Assembly: GCA_963969345.1 (NCBI GenBank)
Contig: OZ017770.1
Location: 6,209,246-6,273,245, forward strand
Source of the DNA: Turbatrix aceti
Lineage: Eukaryota > Nematoda > Chromadorea > Rhabditida > Panagrolaimidae
DNA: 64,000 nt
Direction: 5' to 3'
The notes under the pieces are model-generated. The model was not told the origin of the DNA and did not search any database. It was given only the letters and a program-made list of their open reading frames with translations. How positions within the stretch are numbered: position 1 is the stretch's first letter; each line of letters opens with the position of its first letter. This document shows positions 26,501-38,602 of this stretch, in pieces. Both the position numbers and the translations under genes were made by a program.

Positions 26501-29500
26501 CAAGATCGAGGGTGTAGGGTCGCTGCCAGCCGGTATAGGGAATCTGGTTGCGGTGGGTGTTAAAGCGAGGTTCTGTTTGAGTGCGCCATTCAACTTGGAA
26601 GTGAGAAACCAAATCACGATCGACGCTTTCACGAACACGCCAGGTAATGCGAGGCATGCCCTGAATGTTTGTGACAAAAGGACCTTCGATGACATCTGTG
26701 GCCGAGACTGCGGTAGAGCGAGCAGAAACGGCTGGAGCCCATGGCGAAGCGCCAGCAGAATTGACGGCACGGACACGAACAACGTACTGCTGGTCAGCAG
26801 TGGTCGTGAACACGTGACTCGTCTGACGACCATCCACACGGGCAGGTGGAATTCCCGTAGGTTGATCAACCTGGAGCTCAATCTGGATTTGGTTACATCC
26901 CCAGGTGCTTTGAGGAGCGGTAGCCCAGGTTATGCGGATATGGCTGGCGTCAGGAGCATCGGCTTTGACGTGGGAAGGAGGATGCGTCGGTGCCACGCAA
27001 GTCGTTTGCGTTGCGACTTCTGGGCTGGTGAAAAGCACGTACGAGTTACGATCCAACGCCTGGACGTGGATCTGATAACGGAGGCCAACTCCAAGACCGG
27101 TCAATTTCTGCAGGTAGTCTTCGTCGTCACCAACGTATGGCACGATTTGGCTAAAAACATTTTTTTATAAAGTTTGAAACGATTTATAAAAAAAATACAA
27201 ACCCGTAGGGAATCCATCCGGCGCCCTCGTCGAGACGGTACTGAACACGGTAACCAAAAACGCCGCGTCCATTTCCTTGACTCCTCCATTCAACGAGAAT
27301 TTCGTTGTCCCGAGTCTGAGAAACACGGGGAGTTGAAATCAAAGCTGAAATAAAGGCATGTTACGACTCAGAAGTCAAAATTCTTGTTAATAGAAAACCA
27401 AGGAAAATCACAGCAACCAAACTCAAAAAGAAAAAAAAGAAGCTAGCGGTTCAAGTTGAGAAGTAAATAAAAAATTATGTACTATCGTTAGCGGCAAATA
27501 ATTAGATTGAAAAAAAACAGAAATGAGAACTGCAGACGAAAAATTTGCAAGACGGAAGGAGATAAGAACCAAACTCTCGGCAAGGCGCCTGGAGCAAAGG
27601 CAGAGAAGTCAAACTCGTCAAAAACTACCACTGCACACCTGTTCGGCACAAACCTTTACGGTCCTCGGAACCGCGATCGGTTGAAAAAGATTCATCGCGG
27701 CACCAAAAATCTGTTCGTGGATCGCAGATTGAGCGACGCACGCGACGACTTCGCGCTTCAGTCGTAGCCACTAGAACAGACAAAACAATATGTATATGGC
27801 ATGAGATATTGAAAAAAATAGAAGTGTAAAGAGAATGACGACGACGGGCAAAGGAGAAGACTCGGAAATTATTGTGAAAGCCTACCAGTTTGACCGCTGA
27901 ACAGTCGAACGGGATTCGAGCTAGCGCCGATACCCACGCGACTGTTGGCGGTAATAGACAGTGTCCAGTTGGCCGCAGGGATCTCAAACAAATACTGCTT
28001 TTCAGAACCATCGACAAGCTGTTGAACGGGAATGCCATCTGCGAAACCGGTGATGACAAAGAACAGCCCGCAGTCTGATGGCTGCGCCGGATAGTTCCAT
28101 GTCATGAACACTCGGCTGTCATCCAGACGTCTCAGGGTGACATTCGTCGGCGGACGCTGATTATCTGTAACGCATTCGATGAGAAAATGATCAATCTTTT
28201 TTTTTTTTGACTCACCATTGCACAAAAACTTGGCATTGATTGAGGACGAAGAGGTGAGCAGTGACCCATCTTCAGTCAGCGCGGCCACTCGAATTTCTGC
28301 GTCGGGCAAAATCGAGCGGCGATCAACTTTTTCAGAGTAGTGCAGCTTTGTCACGCTGGGCACGACGTAGGGACCGACACCGCGCCACGTGGGGATTTTC
28401 TCGTTGCGTTGTTGGACTTGATATGCGTGGACGAGTGCCAACTTTCCTTCGACTGTGTATTTGATGACAACTTCCCGGCCTTGATCAAAGACTTTGACGT
28501 CTCGGATGCTGACCGCGTTTTGATGATGTTCGCTTGGTATTCCTGAGAAAGAGAACAGTTGGAGCAGTGGCTCGCTCTTCTGTCCGCGGGGGGAGTTGGA
28601 CGTTACGCTGATCGAGTAGAGCCCCGACGGCACGATGTCTCGGAATGTAGCCGAGAATTCTGAGCTTGACACCTTCTTTGTATGCTTGTTTTCAGCAGCA
28701 TCTGTGACGGCAACTGTGTAGTACGCAACCGGACTTTCGTCGATGGGAGGCAGCCAATTTACACGAATGACAGTCGAATTTGGCGCTTCGACGTGCAAGT
28801 CAACCGGAGCATCAGGGACGGTATCAACGACTGAAAAATTTTTTTGGTAAGTCATTTGCTTGGACAGTGCGAAAAATACCTAATTGGTCCAAAACAAAGT
28901 AGAGTGGATCACCAAGATTGAGCGTGTGTCCATTGGCGAGTTTGAAAATTATCTAAATATGAATTTGTTATTTGAAACACATTTTTTTGTGCATTTATCT
29001 TACTTCAGTGCTGTATTGTTTTCCAAGTTGAAAGTCCATCAACTCGAAACACAGACTGCCAAGGTTGTCTTTGCATTTGAGATCTTTCAAATTTTTCTCA
29101 ACTGAATTCCACACAGTCGAATTTGCAAGTTTGTAATTTATTCTAAAATGCTCAATTTTTTGCACGTAAGTTTTTTGCGAGACGCATGAAACTAACGTGG
29201 CATGAGTGATATTTTCGACCGTATCCACAAGTGGTTCAAAAGTCAAAATTTTCTTCGATCCACTTTGAACGATTTGTTGACGTGTAATTTCATGCAATTC
29301 TAAAATGCAGCGTTTTTGCTTGCTATGGATAGGTGTCATGCTGGCAAAAACAAGTATATCACATCAGTCTCATCGCATCCGTGAGAAAGACACGGCACTC
29401 ATATTTAATTAAATTAATCATCTTGCTATTTTGTTCTACATTGTTGCGCAAAAAATGGGCGTTGTGCAAAAATTATGAATCTGTTGTTGAATTTTTGCGT

Positions 29501-32500
29501 AGTTGTTTAAACTGCTAAATAAGAGTTAGGTAAACAATACACAGTGGTTTGTCAGTGGCTGATAGTATACAAAAACCGGTTGCGATACTTGCACAACAAA
29601 ACACGACAATTCTCACGCGTTCTTTTCTAAGAGCTGGGTTGTGATAATGTTGTCTTATATCGATAAATTAAGAGCATCGGTAATGCTGCCTGAGGCGTAA
29701 AATTTTGGTTGGATTTTTAAATGAAAAAAGAAGACATACTAATAAATGACGGAGGAGACCAAGACAGGAAATAATGCAAACTCGGCAGTGAAAACAAACC
29801 TTGCATCCTGCGGCGTGAAGCAGACTTGCGGTTAGTTGTCCAAAAAGCAGATAGTGTTAACGCATGACGCTCAAAAAATTAAAAATCTGGTTAGTAATGG
29901 TCAAACGTGTTAACGTAAACTGAGGTGATAACAAAACTCGAAGAAAGTAAAAATTACCAGGCTTGAGGTTGAGATCGGACAGGGTTGTGCTCCAAGAGCT
30001 GTGGCCGTTGGTAAGGCGACTTCTGACACGGAACGAGTACGTAAACTCTGTATCAAGGTTGTCGACAGTGACATGCGACTTTGGCGTGAAAGAGGTGGAC
30101 TCGGACGGGGGTTCTTGATCCGTCTTCCACACCGTGTACTCGTAGCCGAGAATGGCACTGACGCTCTGATCACAGTCGGGAACCGCCCATTGGAAGGTGA
30201 ACGTAGTACCGCTCGGCTGAGCCTGGACGTCAACCGGAGCACCACCGCTGCCTTCGCAAGCCCCACCACCGCCGCTCACGAGAGCCTCTTTGCTGCGGGC
30301 AACGGCACGCTGTTCATCGTCGATGACGACTACTCGGACAGAGAAGGCGTTGTGGAGTTCGTTGGCAGTGACGGAGTAGCTTTCTTCGTCATCTCGTGCC
30401 TCTCGGTTTTCTTGAACACGTCTCCAGCGGGTGTCGTTGGCTGGCTTGAACTCGACGATGAACTTGACTGCATTGACGCCTTCCGGCTTCTTCCAGTGAA
30501 CTGTGTAGTGCTCATCCCCGTCTTTTACGACAATTGGTTCGGATTCAAGCAACAACGCCGGCTGGGCAGCCGTGGTGAGGCTGGTGCGGTAAACCCTTCG
30601 AGGCTCGTGGTCAACAAAGGCGACGACACCGATCTCGTATTCCGAGTTTGGCGCAAGGTCGACAAAGAGGAAGCTGTCTTGATCGGGTCGTACCCGGGTT
30701 CTTTCAATGCGTTCGACATCATTGTTTCTGAATTCCACAAGAACGATCTGAAAGTAAAAGGTGTTTTATTATTTTTTTGCTTGAAGATGCAAAAGTGCAG
30801 AATGCAAGATAAGTGCGCGAGCATTCTTACGCTTGAGTTAAGCGCAAGAGACAAAAACTTCGACAGGTTTTCTGCGCATAACTATTTGGACAAACAGAAA
30901 GGAAGCCTATGCTATTTGTAAATCAAAATTGTGCTACTCCGATTAGCAATGCCTAAAATCAATTACAAACCTCATAGTGCTGGAGACTTTCTTCGTCGAC
31001 ATGAGCCCAGGTAACGCGGGCGTCTGTGTCGGAGGTGTACTCGAGGAAGACATCGGTCGATGACTCAGGAGCTGCAAACCATCAATCAATGAGAATTAAA
31101 GAAAAAAAACAGCAGTGTTATACCTTCGCCCTTTGTTCTCACTGTGAGTGGCTCAATGTTCCAGGGACCGATGACTTTGGATCTGTCAACGGCGCGAACG
31201 CGAATCTCGTACTCCGTGTTTGGCAGCAGGTTAGTCACGCTGGCAGATGGCTGTGCGACTGTCTGATGATGCACGTCAAAGCGTCCTTCTGCGACGCCGC
31301 GGAGTTCGATTTGGTATTCGCCAACGCTGCCACACTCGGGCGCAAGCCACGAGAGGGCAACGCTGTACTGTCCACGTTGCCTGACATCAATGTCCCTCGG
31401 CGCAGTTATTTCGTTTGTCCCACATTTGTAACTGACAATCTCATTCCTGGCTCTGATTTCCGGTGTTTCAACCAGAACCTGGTTTTCATCACCAAGCACT
31501 TTGATGCGTACAAAATAGGAAATTCCGGTTGGTAGTCGTGGAATCTGAAGAAAAAACATGCATTGGCATTTACGGTGCAAAAACGCCGCAAGCGATCACA
31601 AAGATGATTGCTTTTTTAACGGTCTTTTTTTTGATTGAGCAAACAGAAGAGGAATGATAATTTACCTGGACACGATACTGATGGTTTGGGCCTTTGTACG
31701 GGATGATACCGGAGTGCACGTTCCATTCTTCTTCCTTTTCGGCTCGATATTCAACGATAAAACCCCGAATTGCAGAATCAGGGTGGTCCCCACTTTGAAT
31801 GCCTTCCCATTCGACTGTCAGCAAACTTTCAGTGCCTCGGGTTTCACGTTTTACCCGCCATCTTTGGTGATTATCTGCAAACAAAAAAATTTACTATCCG
31901 TTTTCGAAAGATTTCCCACGCCTAAAACTTGTTCGCATATTTGTGCGGAGGTAAATCAGCAACGAAATTAATTATTGCCTTTGATTTCTGGCGTACTTTT
32001 AAAATGGTTGAAGAAAAACAGTTGCAAATTTGCGCATTCTTCCTCCTGTGCGCGCAATTGAGCTGTTGTCAAATTTTGCAATCATGCTTACTGAGGCGCT
32101 GAACGTGTCATCAAGTATGTCTGGCACAATTCAATTTGGTAATTGTTTTGAGAAAACCGTCAACAAATGACGGTCGGTGAATGACAAAAGCACTTTCAAA
32201 AATGATTAGCATTTTGTCGTGACAACTTAATCAGATAGTTGCACCTGTACGCTGCTGTCAGTTTTTTTGCAAACCATAAAAAACGATATTTAGCCTTAAT
32301 TTGTTCGCATCTACAAGAGGTCAGTCGTCAACACAGAAGGAGGAAGGTTTTGTTCGGTCCATTCAAAGTTGTTGTCTTGCGCTGTCGCCTACACGTAAAA
32401 ATGCGTCGTTTGATTGTTTACCTTTTGGAATAGTAAAAGTCACAAAATACATGGCTTGCGAGTCGTCATTCAAACAAGCCGCTACTTATTGTTTCTGCTA

Positions 32501-32681
32501 ATGACTCAACTTCTTATTAAATTGTTACGCGCCTTGGAGATCTGAACAACGGTAGAAAAAAAAACATACCAGAGGCAGTGGCACTGAGGATCTGAGCAAT
32601 CAGAAAGAGGACACAAAGTGCGGGTCCAACAAGGAACGCCGATCTCTGAGGCAGTCTGTGTCCTGATGATGATGGACTCAT
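14574..32681 (-). CDS. let-805: Giant fibronectin-III transmembrane protein, LET-805/myotactin-like
   Basis: About 25 exons join with consistent phase to roughly 4,520 aa: 32570-32681, 31666-31874, 31124-31544, 30971-31071, 29958-30747, 29004-29299, 28880-28952, 28216-28830, 27886-28164, (27654-27770 optional), 27203-27344, 21506-27150, 21144-21458, 19114-21095, 18148-19060, one of two TM exons, 17136-17199, 17059-17086, 16109-16716, 15973-16060, 15451-15825, 15125-15283, 14839-14988, 14667-14722 and 14574-14609. A signal peptide (CVLFLIAQILSATAS) is followed by about three dozen FnIII domains, one TM helix, a KRRRE stop-transfer and a tail of about 550 residues. Size and layout match C. elegans myotactin, which holds fibrous organelles to body-wall muscle across the epidermis. 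One exon of 5,645 bp carries about 18 FnIII domains. The rest of the tail is rich in Ser, Arg and Thr. Confidence 0.87.
16109..16716 (-). repeat. let-805: Four GYxxGF repeats in the let-805 cytoplasmic exon
   Basis: Within this exon the motif GY-x-x-G-F/L-R/K-D/E occurs four times: GYARGFREA, GYVKGLRDA, GYMQGFRDG and GYIDGFKEG. The spacing is about 33 to 40 residues, and each copy is preceded by an aromatic residue within five positions. A charged, probably helical segment (LQQSLTELTERLTSLEKTK) follows. I do not recognise the repeat as a named domain; it may be the docking surface for fibrous-organelle proteins. Confidence 0.65.
17338..17446 (-). other. let-805: let-805 transmembrane exon, version B (alternative)
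   Basis: This 109-bp exon has a CATTTTAG acceptor and a GTAAAC donor, with the same entry (1) and exit (2) phases as version A. It encodes GWPWYW followed by a hydrophobic helix (LALLLLALLFLILLCCLLL). Using both exons in one transcript would break the frame (1 to 2, then the next expects 1), so the pair should be mutually exclusive. The shared Trp-rich lead, length and CC pair suggest an old exon duplication. Confidence 0.7.
17607..17712 (-). other. let-805: let-805 transmembrane exon, version A
   Basis: The exon is entered in phase 1 after a TTATTTCAG acceptor and ends in phase 2 at a GTGAGT donor. It encodes a Trp-rich lead (WWGHWIHWKY) and a hydrophobic helix (LLYTLLACLLLALLLCCLCF), followed in the next exon by QKRRRE. 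It lies next to a second exon with the same phases and a similar product, so the two are probably alternatives. Confidence 0.78.
17785..17820 (-). other. let-805: Candidate small juxtamembrane exon or alternative first exon of let-805
   Basis: A GTAATT donor follows the reading MSYLPD, which ends in phase 1 and therefore fits either TM exon. Translation could start at the ATG at 17803, giving a short isoform with almost no ectodomain. Alternatively, one of three AG sites in an AAAAAAAGAAGAAGAC run could make it an internal exon that adds an acidic linker (EEDNSMSYLPD). The acceptor context is poor in pyrimidines, so both options are uncertain. Confidence 0.35.
27654..27770 (-). other. let-805: Frame-neutral candidate cassette exon of let-805 with a furin-like site
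   Basis: This 117-bp exon (39 codons) has a good acceptor (TCTGTTCTAG) and a GTTTGT donor like others in the gene. Entry and exit are both phase 1, and the flanking exons (27886-28164 and 27203-27344) also join directly in frame. It therefore behaves as a cassette. Its product is not FnIII-like: it is rich in Arg and acidic residues, has two Cys (SICDPRTDFWCRDE) and contains RSRRVRRS, a good match to the furin consensus R-x-R/K-R. Inclusion would let the ectodomain be cut into two chains. Confidence 0.55.
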
Positions 32682-35600
32682 CTAAAACGAGTAACTACCG
32701 ATGAAGCCTTCTGCGTTTAAGGGGTAATAAATTTTTGAATACACGGAGGGTGAGATGATAATAATGCAATAAAAACACGCCTCGTTTTGACACCTGATAT
32801 CGCCGACGATTTTCTTTGATCAAGAGTGTGCAACGGGAAAAATTGAAATGGGGCTTGAAAACGGCTTCAAGCGCTGTGTACAAACACGTGAAAATTGTGT
32901 AAAATCAAAACCAAAAAAAGACGATTTGCGTTAGTGTACTCGATCGACAAATATACTATTATCATGATACCGCGATTGATTTGGTCGAAAAAAAACGAAG
33001 CGTTAAACTTGGCAAATAGTACACGAGAACAAGCGATGGGAACAAATCAAAGTGGGACAGGACGTCTGAAGGAAAGAATGGTATTTTCAAAGTAATACTT
33101 CTGAACCTGCTATTCGTCACCTGCAAGCTGCGTGAATCAATTGAAAGGGACAGTAAAAGCATTACAATATAGGCCTTCATGGAAGAAATGCTTGCAGCGA
33201 TCCCAATCTGGAAAGGAAAAGAAACGACGCCATCCAAAAAATTGAGAACTTGTTTGTATACAACTTGATTCACAGGAACGAACACTCGGGGTGACGAAAA
33301 ACAACGCTGCTTACTGTAAATCAGTCGAGAATGCCAAATTTGTTGAACGCGCGAAGAAAACAAAAAAAAAATTGCGGTGGGCAAATTTTTGTGATTTTAT
33401 CCATCATGTATTCATTTAGCGTAAGAACTGGTACAAATTGCATTTGCTCATTTGAAATAAATGGGCGGATGCGTTTCGTTACTTGCAGGCGTCAAATTAT
33501 TTAGGGCGGGCTTAAAAGAAGCGTTTTTCATTTTTGTGATGTCTTGCATCCTTCCATGGAGCAATCAACACGTAAACAGCGAAGGTCAAATGCCATCTTC
33601 GAGAGTGATACCTTTACTGCTTTTTTTGCAGGTACGTTGTGTCAACGTACCACGCAAAAGCATCCGTCTCGACTTTGCATCTTTTGTGGAAGAGTATTTA
33701 CACACAAAAAATGAGGATAAAAGAATGCCTCGCGTTCGGAGGCGTTGACAAACAAAGAAAAAATAAAGTAGCAAAGTGATCAAAATGATACGATTAATGC
33801 AGCACGGCTTGGAACCAGTCACAGTTTTGTATACTCTCTAAGCTACGATTAAGATGGCAGACTGAAGAATATTAGTGCTATATTAACATTTCACACTTGA
33901 AGAGATCACTTGGGCCATAGATGGTAAGTTTTAAATGCGATCCGTTGAAGAATCGACAAACACGACTCACATGAATGAATAACTGCGCAGTTGTAATGAA
34001 TCTGTCTCGTTGCGCAAGGTACAATGGACAAGAATGGGTAAAAGACGAACGAGTTGTCCGACCGTTCGATTGGCAAAAAAAAGGAAATTGATAGTGATAA
34101 CATCCTTAATTGTTCGGTTTAGTGTTACAATGCGGCAGGGAAGATGGTACAGTTTGAAATTACACTTATGGCCTGGGATGAAAAAAGCTGGTTTTCTGAT
34201 TAAGGTTTCCCAAGGTGACAACAAAACATGACGACTGGTTATTTCGGGAGTTAAGCGTAGCCCTCCCTGAGAAAGAAACACTAAGTTGCGTCGAGAATGG
34301 TAGCAATCTCGAGTTAAAAGCTTGCGCAGAAACTTAAGCGATGAGCATTGCCCCCTGAAGGAGCGATAACGACTGGTCACCACCCCTTGAACGGATGCGA
34401 ACTCACTTTTAGGATCGTTAGTAGCCTAACTTGACGAGTGTTATCCTGAGGTATGCGACAAAAGAAGAGGCAATACAATGTAAAAATAATGCAACAATGG
34501 GAAAAAAATCGGGAACTTTGCGGAGGAGACAACACAGGTGGTGGTGCACGTAGTTTGCAGAGCAAAGGAAAAGCTTGTCAGAGGAGTTGCGCAGGGCGAT
34601 TCCCATGCGCTTGCGCACTTTTCATCTAGCTATACAAGCAGGAGGATGCTGTAAGATAGAGATTTTTTGCTTATTCTCATGCAACTCTCCCGGCGTTTGT
34701 ACTTAAGTTCTTGGAAGCGTTGGGGAGCTGTGCACTAAGATTCTACAAGCAAAGCGACCCCTAAGTACTCCCTCAAGCCCTTCAACGACGCGGGCAAAAA
34801 CCTATTCGAAGCAGGTGGGGGAAGAGGGCCTACGTAAATGAACAAGCTATTAGCTTTTAACACGCAACACAATAAACAGAGATTATAATGGAATGTTTTA
34901 TAGTTAACAAGGTTGCTTTTTTTTCAAACAAAACAACAAACCTTTCTTGCGAAAATTTACAAACAATACCACCCCATCATTTACAATTACCCGGTCATTG
35001 GAAAATGTTTAAACGCAGTTCTACCCTCTTTCTATACGTTGGCCTTGCGCACTTCTACACTGATTGTCAATCGCCGTTTTCACTTCATTGCGGTATTGGG
35101 TCGCGCACGCAATAGAAAAAATCGCCGAGAACCCAAGGATGTTTATCATACGAGATGGCAAGCGGCGATACCAATACAAAGTCATTACTAAATGTTCCTT
35201 TGTCATCATGTTCGTAATCAAAGATTCGGCCGAACGCAAAAGAATATCGCTGTTGTAAGGTCTTGGTGGATTGCGGGGGCGCGGTTACCTACCACATCCT
35301 AAAAAAGTTCTACATGTTTTGAAAAAGGCACAGTTGTTGACATATGAGTCATTGGGTAACGACCTTCGGTTACCACTGGTAGTTATTTAATCAGGAATAA
35401 AAACACCATCACAGATGTATCAGCACAACAGGTAACCAGAGTTTCCAGGGGCGCGCGGAAACCATTTCTGGGTGTGGTCATTTTGGAAAAAACAACAAAA
35501 CTTTGATTTAGAGAAACTTGAATAAATGGGCAAAAAGACAATTACTGATGAAAGAATGCAAAATGATACAGGGATGTGACTTAAAAAATATCTCGTAGCC

Positions 35601-36895
35601 ATGTTAGAGAAAACTACCAAAAACAAGTCAACCGCTAATGCGACGGAGCATAAAATGCAGTCGGGATAAAGTTGCGCAGCATTCCTGGAGACGAATAGTG
35701 GTCAGCCACAATACTGCACTTTCACTTCGCCTGCAGGAATGAGCATGCATCGAGTGACCGTGATGCTGATCACCAGGGGGACAAGTACAAAAACTTGCAT
35801 GTTGTAGTGGCCAGTGTAACACTAAATCGGAGGCGACCTCAAGAGTCACAAATATGACTTTTGTTTTTTTTGTAACATTGTGAAATAGTTTTGGCGTAAA
35901 TACATTCCAGCAGCACGTAATTTAAATAATTGAATAACAGCCCGATATCGTTTTGCCTGCTGGGAATCTAACGACAAATCACTTGCATTTCCTTCAGAGG
36001 TAAGTATCATTCGATGCCCATTTCGCGAAATTGCACTGGTTCGTCTGTTTTGTAGCCGGTTTTGAACCGCAAATAGCTCCTCCCAAGATGAGACCCCCTT
36101 ACGGCGGCAACCACCACCAACAACAGCACCTCGTGGATCAACGGATTTTGCAAATATTGTTCGGGCATGTACTTTTTTATCATCGATGACAAGAATAACT
36201 GCGTAGTAGCAATCGTCCACGTTCTGACATCCTTCCTTGTTTCAAAAAATCTATTTACATTTCTCAAGCAACCCCATTTTATGTCATACAAATGAGATAA
36301 ATTTTTTTCATTTACGTTCCTCGTAGATAGACAGAGAAATCCGACTGCAAAGCATCCGTACGCTTCAGTGAAGCTCTGCGCTCTCATGCTGATTGTTGTG
36401 ATTTCTTGAAACCACGTTGTCTCTTTCCAAAAATTGCAAACGAAACCCTTTTTTTTCACCTGCAACAAACATGCTTGGTCAAACATGGTTATCTCATTTC
36501 CTGAACGCAATTTTCACCCGTGTGCAATCGGGACTTCAGATCACGATACTAAATCATCATGATGGCTTGCAAAATAAAAAAGAAAAGAAAAAGTTCGCTC
36601 GGGAGGACCTCATTTATTAACCTTCCAATGCCAAGGAACGATCAATCATGCAGTTAGTCAACGGTGCAGCCGAGTAATGTAAGGTGGCCGTGATTGATCA
36701 AGACTACTGCATGCAAGAGACCTTTACGACATGCAACGCAATATACATACATGTATGCTGCGCGAGAAACTCCCGCACCATGTATGTCGGGTTTTGGTTT
36801 ACGAACAGTCGAGACAACTTTTTTTATCGCATTCCACATTCTGGTGCGTTGAGGTGTTATTCATTACACTTTTTCTCATCATTGAGTGAGTCATA
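32682..36895. other. Large upstream region of let-805
   Basis: About 4.2 kb lies between the let-805 start codon and the next gene's stop codon. It is AT-rich and lacks a convincing multi-exon gene, apart from the weak candidate at 35846-36510. It probably holds the let-805 promoter and possibly untranslated first exons. Confidence 0.45.
35846..36510 (-). pseudogene. Possible small cysteine-containing gene or gene relic
   Basis: Two overlapping minus-strand frames each carry protein-like sequence. One includes YGCFAVGFLC and KWGCLRN, the other VDDCYYAVILVIDDKKVHA and GAVVGGGC. They would join through a very short (about 35-bp) intron near 36220-36255, shorter than any other intron in the window (minimum about 41 bp). 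The Cys spacing vaguely recalls small secreted nematode modules. No signal peptide or clean terminal exon is visible, so this may be a decayed gene or chance. Confidence 0.22.
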
Positions 36896-38022
36896 TCAGT
36901 CCGTAAACACGCCGTATGCCAGCACCACAATAAATGCTATAATGATCAAGCCAAAGACGGCAAGGTGAAGCGTTACATTCCACCATGCAAACCAGTACAG
37001 ATTCCAGTCGCAGTAGTGCTCTTCAAACATGCCTTCGTCGTAGTGAACATAGTATTTGGCACCGTAAACCCATACACATCCTGCAAAACATGGCCTTGAT
37101 TGTAACAAAATATTAAAAAAAATGTGATTTGTACCTAGGATTGTGATGACGACTATAGCCAGAAAAATCATGCCTTCAACGCCATATAAGCAAAGCGTTT
37201 GCATAAGTTTCGATCGTCGTTGTATGTGTGATCCGGTGGGAAAGTGAGCAATCATGCGGACAAATGAATTGACAATAAGCAAACACCCAGAAATAACGAG
37301 ATAGAGTGGGATCATTGGCTGGGCATTGCAAAACGGATATTCAAACGCTCCTAAATCACAAAAGAACTTTCTTGGGAAAATACAAGATTTGATGACTCAC
37401 CAACGAGCAGAATAATGAAACCAAAAATGAGTTGCACCAAAAGAAACATTATCCAGATAAATGTGGGAACATTGTCGTCCAAAAATGTCAGGAAGTTGTG
37501 CGCAAATTGCGTTGTATCACCGGATTCCGAATAAACGTCTGCAAGACGATCGTATGTTTTTTTGGTGCTAAAAGAAGCTTCGCTTGGGACCGATGTCGGA
37601 CGATAGGGATGCGGATTTACTTCAACGGGATAAAATGCTTCATTGGGTCGGTAGCTATTGCTGTAGGAAACCGTGCTGACATTTTGATTGTTTTGCGTAG
37701 ACAAAAAAGGTTGTCTGGAATTCATGCTGTCACTGTTGGAAGCTATGGACACGGACTGAGGCGTCGAGCGAGGTTGCTGACTAATATTATTATTCGGCTT
37801 CTTTAAAATGCCGCCTGGAATTCGTTCGGAAGCGTTGAACGTTGTATCCGATCGTCCGCTGGGAGATTGTTCGTGGGGAAGAAGCTGGCCGCTATAAATA
37901 CATACTTGTCAAATCAAATTATAAAAACAAGCAAACCTTTCGTATGTGTCGTTTCCGTAAGTTTGAAAGACGTAGCTTTGTGGGCTTAAGGACATTTGTG
38001 TATACTTGTTGACTTCGCGCAT
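36896..38022 (-). CDS. Four-pass membrane protein, TMEM272-like
   Basis: Four minus-strand exons (37937-38022, 37401-37891, 37135-37350, 36896-37080) give 325 aa. The first 185 or so residues are hydrophilic, rich in Ser, Asn, Pro and Gln, and end near DDNVPTF. Four hydrophobic helices follow, starting at about FIWIMFLLVQLIFGFIILLV, MIPLYLVISGCLLIV, GMIFLAIVVITILG and VTLHLAVFGLIIIAFIVVL. The loop between helices 3 and 4 has WVYGAKYYVHY and CDWNLYWFAW, the W/Y/C pattern of TMEM272-like nematode proteins. An AG acceptor sits 9 bp upstream of the start codon, so a 5' untranslated exon or a trans-splice site is likely. The molecular function of the family is not known to me. Confidence 0.72.
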
Positions 38023-38602
38023 GACTTGTGTCTGAAATCGCAGACAGAAAGTGCGAACTTTCTTTTAAAAAAGAAAAAAACTGAGCGAAATACAAGCACA
38101 AACAAACAAGACACGCAAAATCAATGATTTAAGGAGGCCAAGAGGGTGCGATACAAGCACCTCAACGGTGAGCACGCTGATAATGCACGATGAACTCATA
38201 CGCCAACACCAACACACATTTCGATGATAAAAAAACAACACAGTTGAGTTGTATAATTGGGAAAAGCAGATGAAATGCCAATTTTGATGGCAACCGTTTT
38301 TGCGTGACGAAATGGCTTGAATATTTGTTGATTTCGTAAACAGAAAAATGCATCAGAGTACGACGGATGAATTGTCGGTGAAAAAATATGCTGTACAAAC
38401 ACATGCAAGCAAGTCCGGACTCACCTAGGAAAAGATAAGTTGTGGCCCTCAGTACTATTGACACGCGACTTGGGGTGCATTTACAATTCTTCACAAAAAA
38501 TCGAGTCCTCTCGGGATTTTTCTATGAATCATCTCTTTGTTGTTGCGTCTCAGAATATTTTATCTTGTCTCGATGACATCAGTTACACAAAAAAACTCAT
38601 AA
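38023..38602. other. Intergenic region
   Basis: This 580-bp spacer lies between two minus-strand genes. It would hold the promoter or 5' untranslated exon of the TMEM272-like gene. I see nothing else. Confidence 0.45.

Noticed and set aside
25668..27170. 500-codon open frame on the plus strand, antisense to the myotactin exon
   Set aside because: It is a shadow of the long FnIII coding exon. The minus frame shows FnIII signatures throughout, while this frame has no family pattern.
29803..29810. Possible 8-bp microexon (GATGCAAG) in let-805
   Set aside because: The exons at 29958-30747 and 29004-29299 already join in phase without it; including it would break the frame at the next acceptor.
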